Assembly: GCA_024280195.1 (NCBI GenBank)
Contig: JAJRQP010000065.1
Coordinates: 1 to 7,511 of the forward strand
Length of the DNA: 7,511 nucleotides
Reading direction: 5' to 3'
Source of the DNA: Bacteroidota bacterium
GTDB lineage: Bacteria; Bacteroidota; Bacteroidia; Flavobacteriales_D; Crocinitomicaceae
Positions 1 through 6,207 of the stretch are shown here, piece by piece (within the stretch, counting starts at the first letter, position 1; every line of letters begins with the position of its first letter). A program made the translations under genes and the position numbers. The notes under the pieces are model-generated. The model saw only the letters and a list, made by a program, of their open reading frames with translations, had not been told where the DNA came from and searched no databases.

Positions 1-606
1 AAAAATCGTTTCATACACCTCCATAAACTCAGTCCAGTGTTCTCTCGTTGCCCAATCGCCATCGCTATGTTTCCAATTCTTCTCTAGAGTTTCAATTCGC
101 TCACGCAATTTTAAACCTTGTTTTTCATAGCTGAGGTTCAAATAACACTTGATGATTTTAGTACCATTTTCCTCCAGATGCTTTTCAAACTGATTGATTT
201 GATTATAACGTTTTTCGATGGTTGCATCATCTAAGAATCCATAAACAGAAGGAACTAATATGTCTTCGTAATGCGAGCGATTGAAAACGGTCACCATTCC
301 CTTTTCAGGAGTTCTCTTGTAAATTCTCCACAAATAATCATGTGCTGCCTCTTCTGGATTGGGTTTTTTGAATGAATGAACATTGACCCAAGCAGGACTC
401 ACCATTTTAAATAAATTGCGCGTCAAACCATCTTTTCCAGAAGCATCCATTCCTTGTAGTACAAGAAGAATACTTTGTTTACCCTCAGCGTATAATTTAT
501 TGATAAGGCCATAAATCTCTTCTAAAAGAACTTCCGTTTCCTTCTTTATTTTGCTCTTGTTCCAGTCGGGGTTTCCTGTTGGATTATGATTTGCTAATGT
601 TCCCAT
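1..606 (-). CDS. ppk2: PPK2-family polyphosphate kinase / polyphosphate:nucleotide phosphotransferase, 3' end cut by window edge
   Basis: This cytosolic enzyme of the PPK2 family moves phosphate between inorganic polyphosphate and nucleotides. I read 202 residues from ATG 604-606 to the window edge without a stop. Visible are LYAEGKQS (residues 38-45), a Walker A loop QGMDASGKDG (51-60, Lys58), the SFKKP stretch (78-82), HDYLWR (89-94) and the family signature FNRSHYED (108-115). NWKHSDGD (177-184) belongs to the lid-side region. Full-length relatives are roughly 250-300 residues, so the C-terminal part with the usual PW.VIPADDK-type motif lies outside the window. Compared with class III-like enzymes I remember, the segment between HYEDIL and the QINQFEKHL helix (136-144) is short. 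The start lies 4 bases past the stop of the upstream exported nuclease, so it is probably the third gene of that unit. Whether it favours kinase or nucleotide-synthesis direction cannot be told. Confidence 0.93.
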   Translation of the reverse strand, partial: MGTLANHNPTGNPDWNKSKIKKETEVLLEEIYGLINKLYAEGKQSILLVLQGMDASGKDGLTRNLFKMVSPAWVNVHSFKKPNPEEAAHDYLWRIYKRTPEKGMVTVFNRSHYEDILVPSVYGFLDDATIEKRYNQINQFEKHLEENGTKIIKCYLNLSYEKQGLKLRERIETLEKNWKHSDGDWATREHWTEFMEVYETIF

Positions 607-610
607 GTGT

Positions 611-1675
611 TTATTTTAATACGATGTAGACAGGCAGGTGGTCAGAATATCCCCCGAAATATTTACGTCCCCCATAGGTTGCACTCGGTTTTTGGCCCCC
701 GTCCCTGTAGGTATAAATCAATGTTCTTTCTCGAAGAATTTCTGCGTCTTGATTCTCTATACCAAGACCCGATTTTTGGTCATAAACAGCTTGAGAAATG
801 ATGATTTGATCTAAAACGGACCATTCTCTTTGGTAAACTGCTGTTCCCTCACCGTTTTCATGTTCGTCGAAAAGTAAGTTGATTAAATCACCTTCATTAT
901 CATAACCTGCTTCTTTTGCTTGCAATACTTTGTTGAGGCTTTTATTGTCAGGATAATCGTTAAAATCACCGACAATGATAATATTGGCATCTTTGTCGTC
1001 TGCCAGAATCTTATCGACTTCTTCTCTAAGAATTGTTGCTGCTCGAACACGTTTGTGCTCTGTTTCTTTCTGTCCTTCTCTTCTCGACGACCAATGATTG
1101 ACGAAAATATGTGTCATTACTCCTCCATTAAACTCTCCAAGAACATGCAAAATATCACGGGTGTTAAACCCTCTATTGTTTGGGAGTTTCACGGCAATTT
1201 TTTCTGACTCAAGAACTTCAAACGCATCTGCATCGTATAGCAATGCAACGTCAATTCCTCTTCTGTCGGGAGAATTAAAGTGAACGTATTTGTAATTGAT
1301 TTGAGCCATTCCAGGAGTCTCAATTAATGCCTCTAGAACCTTGTGATTTTCGATTTCGGCAAGTCCAATTAAAACGGGTTTCTCATCAATGAGGTTAATT
1401 GCTTCAGAAATGTTGTTGAGTTTCGTTTCATAACGTTCATCGTCCCAGTTTAAATAGCCATAAGGTGTAAAATCATCGTCATTCGTCCGAGGATCATTCT
1501 CCGTATCAAATAAATTTTCCACATTGTAGAAAACAACGGATCTCCCGGAGACATTGCTGGTTGAGTTACGATTTGAATTATCTTCCATGTTTGAGTTATT
1601 GTCTTTCATTTCTTCTACCAATTCACAACCTGTAAACACCACAAGTAAGCAAAAAGGGATGATTAATTTTTTCAT
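611..1675 (-). CDS. Exported endonuclease/exonuclease/phosphatase (EEP) family lipoprotein
   Basis: This is a metal-dependent phosphodiesterase of the DNase I/exonuclease III fold, predicted to be lipid-anchored outside the cytoplasm. Residues 1-17 form a lipoprotein signal (MKKLIIPFCLLVVFTGC, lipobox FTGC, Cys17), followed by an Asn/Ser/Asp-rich linker to about residue 44. The catalytic set looks complete: NVENLFD (Asn51, Glu53), GLAEIEN (Glu107), RGIDVALL (Asp142), VNHWSSR (His194), VGDFNDYPD (Asp237, Asn239) and SDHLPV (Asp345, His346). An ATG at 1694-1696 would add MELNKDF before the signal and overlap the upstream stop; the start at 1673-1675 gives a normal signal peptide (354 residues) and is preferred. 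It sits 7 bases after the HerA-like gene and 4 bases before ppk2. The substrate is unknown; extracellular DNA or RNA is the natural guess, but EEP proteins also cleave phosphoesters of lipids and small molecules. Confidence 0.92.
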   Translation of the reverse strand: MKKLIIPFCLLVVFTGCELVEEMKDNNSNMEDNSNRNSTSNVSGRSVVFYNVENLFDTENDPRTNDDDFTPYGYLNWDDERYETKLNNISEAINLIDEKPVLIGLAEIENHKVLEALIETPGMAQINYKYVHFNSPDRRGIDVALLYDADAFEVLESEKIAVKLPNNRGFNTRDILHVLGEFNGGVMTHIFVNHWSSRREGQKETEHKRVRAATILREEVDKILADDKDANIIIVGDFNDYPDNKSLNKVLQAKEAGYDNEGDLINLLFDEHENGEGTAVYQREWSVLDQIIISQAVYDQKSGLGIENQDAEILRERTLIYTYRDGGQKPSATYGGRKYFGGYSDHLPVYIVLK

Positions 1676-1682
1676 AAAATCT

Positions 1683-3347
1683 TTATTTAATTCCAAGGAC
1701 TCCTAGTAGGGCTCTTGTAAGTTTGCCAATTAATCCACCACCTCTTGAGCTTGTTACGCCTCTTGTAATTCCATCGGTAACAGAATTCCACATTTTTTTT
1801 CGCTTTCGAGCTTTGCGTTTATCTTCAGCAATTTTTTCTTTTCTCTGCCGCGCTAAATCTCTCGCTTCCGCTTTTTGACGTCTTACTTCTTCTGCTTTTT
1901 CTCTTTTAAGTTCAGCGACTTCTTTTTCGGAAAGTAAGGCATCCGCCTTTGCGTTATCCGCCTCTACTTTCTCTTGATGTTCTTTTGCCCCTGCCTTTTT
2001 AATTTTCCCCGTGAGAATTTCATACGCGCTTTCCGAATCAATGTCTTCGTTGTACTTCTCGATGAGTTTAGAATTTTTAATCAATTCTTTCACCTCTTCT
2101 TTCTCCAACACATCCATTCTAGAAAGGGGTGCTCGGCAAACAGTTGCGACGAGTGGCGTAGGGATACCTTTTTCGTTTAAGGCAGTTACCAAAGCCTCAC
2201 CAATTCCTAATTGTGTAATTAAATCTTCCGTTTTGTAATATTCTGTAATCGGATAATTCTCAGCTGCTTTTTTTATTGCTTTCCGATCTTTCTCTGTAAA
2301 GGCACGCATTGCATGTTGCACTTTTAACCCCAGCTGAGAAAGAACATCATCTGGTACGTCTATCGGATTTTGTGTGCAAAAGAACACGCCTACACCTTTA
2401 GAACGAATTAATTTCACAATGACCTCCAATTGATCCAGCAAGGTTTTAGATGCTTCTTTAAATACCAAATGTGCTTCATCAATGAAGATGCAAAGTTTGG
2501 GTTTGTCCATATCTCCTTCTTCAGGAAAAGAAGAATAGATTTCTGCCAATAAACTCAGCATAAAAGTGGAGAATAATTTTGGTTTGCTCTGAATATCCAT
2601 TAAGCGAACAATCGAAATTATGCCGTTGCCATTCTCATCCGTTCTGAGTAAATCATTTGGTTCAAAAGAACGTTCTCCAAAGAAATCGCTTGCTCCTTGT
2701 TGTTCCAATTCGATTACTTTACGCATAATCGTGTTCACGGTTGTCGACGCTACCTTTCCGTATTCTTCAGCGATTGCTTCTTTTCCATCATTGACAACAT
2801 ATTGCAATACCTTTCGAAGATCTTTTAAATCTACAAGCGGTAATTGTTGTGAATCACAGAAAACAAATATCAATGAGATTACACTGCTTTGCGTTTCGTT
2901 TAACCCCAGAATTTTAGACAAAAGTACAGGACCAAATTCTGTAACTGTCGCTTTTAATCGAACGCCATCACCTTTTGACAGGGTCATTAATTCTACAGGC
3001 ATTGCCATTGGTTCGTAAGGCAAGTTGATTGCTTTGTGTCTTTTGTCAATGAAGTCATTTGAAGCACCCGAAGCAGCAAGACCAGATAAATCCCCTTTGA
3101 TGTCCATTAGCAAAGAAGGAATACCTTTCAGAGAAAGTTGCTCTGCAATAACTTGCAAGGATTTGGTTTTCCCTGTCCCTGTTGCACCAGAAATTAATCC
3201 GTGACGGTTGAGTGTTTTAAGCGGAACTTTTATGTGTGTATCAGTGATCGCTTCACCATCTAGCATTGCTCCACCAATTGTGATGAAATCACCCTTAAAA
3301 GTGTAACCCGTATTAATATGATCTTTAAATTCTTTAACTTTTGACAT
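1683..3347 (-). CDS. HerA-like / DUF853 (YjgR-type) P-loop ATPase
   Basis: This is a cytosolic ATPase of the HerA/FtsK superfamily, closest to the DUF853/YjgR proteins, whose cellular role is not well established. Using the ATG at 3345-3347 gives 554 residues. The Walker A motif is GATGTGKT (54-61) and Walker B is LCIFIDEAH (285-293, Asp290/Glu291). The block FFCTQNPIDVPDDVLSQLG (322-340) carries the sensor-like Gln326, and Arg348 in MRAFTEKD is a candidate arginine finger. Residues about 455-519 are a highly charged Lys/Glu/Arg coiled coil. The last 20 or so (GGGLIGKLTRALLGVLGIK) form a Gly-rich, hydrophobic tail that could be amphipathic. The frame stays open 14 codons further to an ATG at 3387-3389, but those codons lie across a perfect hairpin and code for nothing family-like, so the shorter start is chosen. 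It appears to lead a three-gene run with the exported nuclease and ppk2. Confidence 0.93.
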   Translation of the reverse strand: MSKVKEFKDHINTGYTFKGDFITIGGAMLDGEAITDTHIKVPLKTLNRHGLISGATGTGKTKSLQVIAEQLSLKGIPSLLMDIKGDLSGLAASGASNDFIDKRHKAINLPYEPMAMPVELMTLSKGDGVRLKATVTEFGPVLLSKILGLNETQSSVISLIFVFCDSQQLPLVDLKDLRKVLQYVVNDGKEAIAEEYGKVASTTVNTIMRKVIELEQQGASDFFGERSFEPNDLLRTDENGNGIISIVRLMDIQSKPKLFSTFMLSLLAEIYSSFPEEGDMDKPKLCIFIDEAHLVFKEASKTLLDQLEVIVKLIRSKGVGVFFCTQNPIDVPDDVLSQLGLKVQHAMRAFTEKDRKAIKKAAENYPITEYYKTEDLITQLGIGEALVTALNEKGIPTPLVATVCRAPLSRMDVLEKEEVKELIKNSKLIEKYNEDIDSESAYEILTGKIKKAGAKEHQEKVEADNAKADALLSEKEVAELKREKAEEVRRQKAEARDLARQRKEKIAEDKRKARKRKKMWNSVTDGITRGVTSSRGGGLIGKLTRALLGVLGIK

Positions 3348-3360
3348 AAGCGTATAAAGA

Positions 3361-3387
3361 GACAAAGAGGGATAAACCCTCTTTGTC
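3361..3387 (-). terminator. Perfect 11-bp hairpin between the dodecin and HerA-like genes
   Basis: The arms GACAAAGAGGG and CCCTCTTTGTC are exact reverse complements around a 5-base loop. Read on the minus strand, the hairpin starts 23 bases after the dodecin stop and ends 13 bases before the HerA-like ATG. The tail after it (TCTTTATACGC) is only partly U-rich, so it may be a leaky terminator or an attenuator instead of a full stop. It lies where it could also influence access to the HerA-like start. The hairpin itself is seen directly; its function is inferred. Confidence 0.7.
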
Positions 3388-3410
3388 AATTAATTGTACT
3401 ACGAATTTTA

Positions 3411-3611
3411 TTATCCTAAACGGAAAGTTAATTTTAAATTCACTCTGAACTCATCAACTTTTCCATCTTTTACTGTGCAAGATTGATCTTGAACATAAAC
3501 AGATGTAATTCCTTTCACTGTTTTTGAAGCTTTTTCAACTGCTTTCTCAGTTGCGTCTTCCCAACTTTTAGTTGAGCTTGATAATACTTCGATTACTTTT
3601 AAAACTGACAT
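3411..3611 (-). CDS. Dodecin family protein
   Basis: This is a 66-residue dodecin, the small beta-alpha-beta-beta protein that assembles into hollow dodecamers and in characterised members stores or buffers flavins. Family features are KVIEVLSSSTKSWEDA (5-20), the helix ending KASKTVKG (27-34), strand SVYVQDQ (37-43), DGKVDEF (49-55) and RVNLKLTFRLG (56-66). Length is typical. Aligned without gaps to the haloarchaeal dodecin as I remember it, Ser37 stands where the flavin-stacking Trp36 is. This suggests the SVYVQ subgroup, whose ligand may bind differently. It follows the DUF937-like gene by 32 bases and is followed by a strong hairpin, so it is probably the last gene of its transcript. The start has no clear Shine-Dalgarno; an A-rich stretch lies upstream. 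Confidence 0.92.
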   Translation of the reverse strand: MSVLKVIEVLSSSTKSWEDATEKAVEKASKTVKGITSVYVQDQSCTVKDGKVDEFRVNLKLTFRLG

Positions 3612-3643
3612 AATTATTTGTTTTTATTCGGTTAATAATGAAT

Positions 3644-4117
3644 TTATTTTCCAAAAAGCTTACTGAATAAACCAGCAATTCCTCCAGCACTTTTTTGTGT
3701 TTTCCCTCCAGAGTTACTAGGAGTATCATCACCATCAAACATGTCTGTGATGTTAGAGAAAATTCCTGCGATTCCACCCTCATCATTTTTTCCATCAGAA
3801 GAAAGCTTACCTGTAAATTGGCTTAAAATTCCTGGGATTGCTCCTTTTAAAGAACCCGCAATACTGTCTGGTAATCCAACTTTCTTGATTAAGTTTTGAA
3901 CGAAATCATCTTCTACTGCCGCAGCCATTTTTACATCATCTTCTGTGTTTTCATTCTCAGAAAGAAGACTTGACATTTGTTTTGGGTTTTCTGCAAATTT
4001 TGATTGCATTGATGACATTGCTTGCTTAGCAACTGATTGTGCTTGTTCATCAGAGACACCAAACTTCGCTAAAAGTCCTTTTACTGTGTCATTTTCTAAA
4101 ATATCTTTGATATCCAT
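3644..4117 (-). CDS. Small helical protein, DUF937-like (function unknown)
   Basis: I do not recognise a function. The protein has 157 residues with no signal peptide and no clear membrane span. It is built of short amphipathic helices rich in Ala, Ser, Lys and Gln. The style resembles DUF937/YidB-like proteins, but I cannot confirm membership by eye. Two segments align without gaps: residues 12-29 (VKGLLAKFGVSDEQAQSV) and 73-90 (VQNLIKKVGLPDSIAGSL), suggesting a duplicated helix-turn unit. Near the end GGIAGIF (114-120) and GGIAGLF (145-151) repeat. The stretch between them is Gly/Asp/Ser-rich and probably disordered, and the protein ends in the basic, hydrophobic FSKLFGK. It lies 59 bases downstream of the M42 peptidase and 32 bases upstream of dodecin on the same strand. 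The link with dodecin may be only positional. Confidence 0.82.
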   Translation of the reverse strand: MDIKDILENDTVKGLLAKFGVSDEQAQSVAKQAMSSMQSKFAENPKQMSSLLSENENTEDDVKMAAAVEDDFVQNLIKKVGLPDSIAGSLKGAIPGILSQFTGKLSSDGKNDEGGIAGIFSNITDMFDGDDTPSNSGGKTQKSAGGIAGLFSKLFGK

Positions 4118-4151
4118 TTTGGTTGTTGTTTTTGATTAAAAAAATTGTACA

Positions 4152-4159
4152 CGAATATA
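4152..4159 (-). promoter_or_regulatory. Possible -7 promoter element upstream of the DUF937-like gene
   Basis: On the minus strand this reads TATATTCG, one base off the Bacteroidota -7 consensus TAnnTTTG, and lies 34 bases before the start codon. No TTTG sits at the usual spacing upstream; the nearest TTTTG is only 12 bases away. It falls in the 59-base gap after the M42 peptidase, so a separate promoter for the DUF937-like and dodecin genes is plausible but weakly supported. Confidence 0.28.
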
Positions 4160-4176
4160 GTGATTTTTTAGCAAAA

Positions 4177-5226
4177 TTAAAAGCTCCAGTCAAAAGTATC
4201 AATATCAGTGATGCATGCTGTTAGTAAATCAATGCTTCCTTGAATGTCATCTTTGTGCGCCATTTCTATTACTTGATGCAAATGTCGTGTTGGAATAGAA
4301 ACGGCTCCCGCAATGGAACCTCCCTCTGTCATTCTCTGAATGCCAGCAGTATCAGTGCCTCCAGCAGTTAATATTTCTGGTTGCCATTTAATTTTATACT
4401 TATCAGCAGTTTGTTTCATGTATTTAACCATCCTGTAATCGCAGATAGTTGCAGAGTCCATTAGTTTAATTGCCGTTCCTTCTCCCAGCTTCGTTATCTT
4501 CTCGTGTTCTGCAGCTCCCGGTAAATCAAACGCGATTGTTGTGTCTAAACCAAACCCAAAGTCAGGGTTAATTCTCATAGAAGAAACATTTGCCCCGCGA
4601 ATTCCAACTTCTTCTTGGACAGTAAAAACACCGTATAAATCAAATGGAATTTCCTTCCCTTTCAAATTCTTTAAAGTCTCAATGAGAATGAACACCGCCA
4701 AACGATTGTCTAATGATTTTCCATTGACGCATTTCCCCATTTCAATAAATTCTCTTTCCCTTGTAATAGAATCTCCAATTGTCACTAATTTTTTGACTTC
4801 TTCAACCGGTAAACCGGTATCGATAAAATAGTCTTTCAATTTAGCCACTTTGTTTCTTTCTTCAGCGGTCATCACGTGAATTGGTTTGGATGCCATTACA
4901 CCTATTAAATCTTCTTTTCCATGAATGATAACACGTTGAGCAGTTAAGGTTTTTGGATCAAAACCACCCAAAGTATGAAAGCGAATAAATCCATTGTCAT
5001 CAATGTGCGTTACAATGAATCCTATTTCATCCATGTGGGCACCGACCATAATTCGCTTGTCACCCTTTCCTCTTTTTATCGCGTAAACATTTCCCATGTT
5101 GTCGATTTCAACTTCGTCAGCGAGGTCTTTGATTTCTTCTAAAACAAGGTTTCGTATTTCTTTTTCAAACCCCGGAGCGCCAGGTGTAGTGCAAATCTTT
5201 TTAAGCAAGGCTGTATTTATTGACAT
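4177..5226 (-). CDS. M42 family metallo-aminopeptidase (glutamyl aminopeptidase / FrvX type)
   Basis: This is a cytosolic di-metal aminopeptidase of the M42 (TET-type) family that trims N-terminal residues from peptides. Characterised relatives form large tetrahedral dodecamers. The 349 residues match the usual family length. Metal and catalytic residues are in place: AHMDEIGF (His64, Asp66), KSLDNR (bridging Asp173), VQEEVGIRG (catalytic Glu205, metal Glu206), LDTT (Asp228), LTAGGTDTAG (286-295) and PTRHLHQVIE (His317 as ligand). His315 stands where many relatives have Tyr in the RYxH motif. There is no signal peptide. The start ATG is 70 bases from the divergent sco gene and preceded by an A-rich stretch. 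It is the first gene of the left-hand minus-strand block. Relatives are sometimes annotated as endoglucanases or cellulase M, which the intact peptidase site argues against. Substrate preference cannot be read here. Confidence 0.95.
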   Translation of the reverse strand: MSINTALLKKICTTPGAPGFEKEIRNLVLEEIKDLADEVEIDNMGNVYAIKRGKGDKRIMVGAHMDEIGFIVTHIDDNGFIRFHTLGGFDPKTLTAQRVIIHGKEDLIGVMASKPIHVMTAEERNKVAKLKDYFIDTGLPVEEVKKLVTIGDSITREREFIEMGKCVNGKSLDNRLAVFILIETLKNLKGKEIPFDLYGVFTVQEEVGIRGANVSSMRINPDFGFGLDTTIAFDLPGAAEHEKITKLGEGTAIKLMDSATICDYRMVKYMKQTADKYKIKWQPEILTAGGTDTAGIQRMTEGGSIAGAVSIPTRHLHQVIEMAHKDDIQGSIDLLTACITDIDTFDWSF

Positions 5227-5257
5227 AACTTTATTTTTTGTTCGATAATTAGACGGT

Positions 5258-5292
5258 TAAAGTTAAAAATCCTTTTGAGAAGATTAACTTTA
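5258..5292. promoter_or_regulatory. Divergent intergenic inverted repeat overlapping -7-like boxes
   Basis: TAAAGTTAA (5258-5266) and TTAACTTTA (5284-5292) are exact reverse complements separated by 17 bases, in the 70-base gap between the M42 and sco starts. Each arm contains TAACTTTA facing its own gene, one base off the Bacteroidota TAnnTTTG box. The minus-strand box would allow a leader of about 25 bases. The plus-strand box ends only 4 bases before the sco ATG, which would give an almost leaderless transcript. No good -33 TTTG is seen for either, so this could instead be an operator or chance in AT-rich DNA. Confidence 0.35.
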
Positions 5293-5296
5293 CACT

Positions 5297-5959
5297 ATGA
5301 AGAATAAAATATTTCTTGCAGTGCTAATTATTGCAGGTATTTCTCTGGTTTATTATTTACAAAATCAACCAAAGGAAGAAGTTTTACCTGTGATTAACCC
5401 AACAGATGTTCTTCCAGAGATGGTAGACGCATCTGTATTGATGGAAAGAAAAGGATACGGACACACAATTGGAGATTTTACTTTTATTAATCAGAATAAC
5501 GACCTTATTTCGGAGAAAGAAATTGAAGACAAGGTATTTGTTGCAGAATATTTTTTCACTACTTGCACCAGTATTTGCCCAATAATGAATGGAGAGATGC
5601 AACGTGTTTATGCAAAATATAAGTCCCAAGATGATTTTAGAATTTTGAGCTTTACGGTAGACCCGGAGGTTGATTCTGTAGGGGTAATGAATGCTTATGC
5701 AGAAGAGCATGGCGCGGGTTCAAAATGGCATTTTTTGACGGGAAATAAGGAAAATTTATACAAGTTGGCTAGAAAATCATTTTTTGTACTAAAACCGGCA
5801 GAAGCAGAAAACATTGGTGATGCTGGAAGCGATTTTATTCACACCAACAATTTTGTTTTAGTGGATAAACAGCGAAGAATTAGAGGTTATTATGATGGAA
5901 CAAGCCCAAGTTCCGTCGATTCTTTAATGATTGATATTGGTAGACTTTTGAAGGAATAG
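5297..5959 (+). CDS. SCO1/SenC family copper-binding thioredoxin-fold protein
   Basis: This is a membrane-anchored protein of the SCO1/SenC family, which delivers copper to the Cu(A) site of cytochrome c oxidase or acts as a thiol-disulfide reductase. Residues 1-4 (MKNK) are followed by a hydrophobic anchor at about 5-21. The rest, a thioredoxin-like domain from about residue 55, would face the periplasm. The copper ligands are present: TTCTSICPIM gives Cys90 and Cys94 (CxxxC), and DFIHTNNFVLVD gives His182. LSFTVDPEVDS (117-127) is the typical SCO strand and loop. The length of 220 residues is normal. It is the only plus-strand gene, flanked by a divergent peptidase and the convergent xseB, so it is probably transcribed alone. 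No oxidase genes are in view, so its partner oxidase must be encoded elsewhere. Confidence 0.95.
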   Translation: MKNKIFLAVLIIAGISLVYYLQNQPKEEVLPVINPTDVLPEMVDASVLMERKGYGHTIGDFTFINQNNDLISEKEIEDKVFVAEYFFTTCTSICPIMNGEMQRVYAKYKSQDDFRILSFTVDPEVDSVGVMNAYAEEHGAGSKWHFLTGNKENLYKLARKSFFVLKPAEAENIGDAGSDFIHTNNFVLVDKQRRIRGYYDGTSPSSVDSLMIDIGRLLKE

Positions 5960-5960
5960 A

Positions 5961-5998
5961 TATCTAGTAGGGATAGGTCGAACTCCCCTTCTACGATA
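5961..5998. terminator. Imperfect hairpin between convergent sco and xseB
   Basis: TATC (5961-5964) can pair with GATA (5995-5998), and GTAG (5967-5970) with CTAC (5991-5994). The GG at 5971-5972 can pair with CC at 5987-5988 if small bulges are allowed. On the plus strand the T-rich TATTTATTGTTTTATT follows. It starts 2 bases after the sco stop and ends 12 bases from the xseB stop, so it may serve both directions. The stem is broken, hence the modest confidence. Confidence 0.42.
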
Positions 5999-6009
5999 TA
6001 TTTATTGTT

Positions 6010-6207
6010 TTATTCTTCCAATTCCTTTAAAATTAAATTTACATCTTCTTCCGTAGCAGATAGTTTTTCTTTGCAAATTTTTATCAATTCAGAAGCACGT
6101 TTTACTTTGATACTGAGTTCGTCAACGGTGATCTCACCATCCTCAATATCTACAACAATTTGTTGTAATTCATCAAATGCTTCTGTATATTTTATTTCTT
6201 TACTCAT
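6010..6207 (-). CDS. xseB: Exodeoxyribonuclease VII small subunit
   Basis: This is the small subunit of exonuclease VII, which degrades single-stranded DNA from both ends to oligonucleotides. Several small subunits bind the long helical arm of each XseA. The 65 residues are typical in length. The family pattern is clear: YTEAFDELQQIVVDIEDGEI (7-26) followed by TVDELSIKVKRASELIKICKEKL (27-49), two helices joined by the conserved Asp-Gly-Glu turn. A short acidic helix follows to the end. The start codon overlaps the xseA stop within ATGAGTAA (minus strand), an arrangement that favours translational coupling so that the small subunit is made with the large one. The stop faces the convergent sco gene 50 bases away. 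Confidence 0.96.
   Translation of the reverse strand: MSKEIKYTEAFDELQQIVVDIEDGEITVDELSIKVKRASELIKICKEKLSATEEDVNLILKELEE

Noticed and set aside
607..1283. Short plus-strand frames opposite the EEP nuclease
   Set aside because: They have no family motifs and sit antisense to conserved catalytic motifs; one runs through the nuclease stop and promoter-less sequence.
1676..1696. Start of the EEP lipoprotein at ATG 1694-1696
   Set aside because: It adds seven residues before a standard lipoprotein signal peptide and overlaps the HerA-like stop; ATG 1673-1675 fits better.
2620..3018. Plus-strand frame of 132 codons inside the HerA-like gene
   Set aside because: It is antisense to a strongly conserved ATPase region; its Ser/Phe/Cys-rich, unstructured composition is that of a shadow frame.
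1..3347. A HerA plus nuclease defence system, since HerA-like ATPases occur next to nucleases such as NurA
   Set aside because: The ATPase is of the DUF853/YjgR type and the nuclease-like protein has a lipoprotein signal, so the two are predicted in different compartments. No Sir2, NurA, DUF4297 or other defence partner is present.
3348..3389. Start of the HerA-like ATPase at 3389
   Set aside because: The extra 14 codons overlie a perfect hairpin and do not look like family sequence.
3568..3795. Minus-strand frame of 75 codons across the dodecin/DUF937-like junction
   Set aside because: It overlaps the ends of two well-supported genes in another frame and has no recognisable features.
5384..5710. 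Minus-strand frame of 108 codons inside sco
   Set aside because: It lies opposite the conserved SCO core and has no domain-like features.
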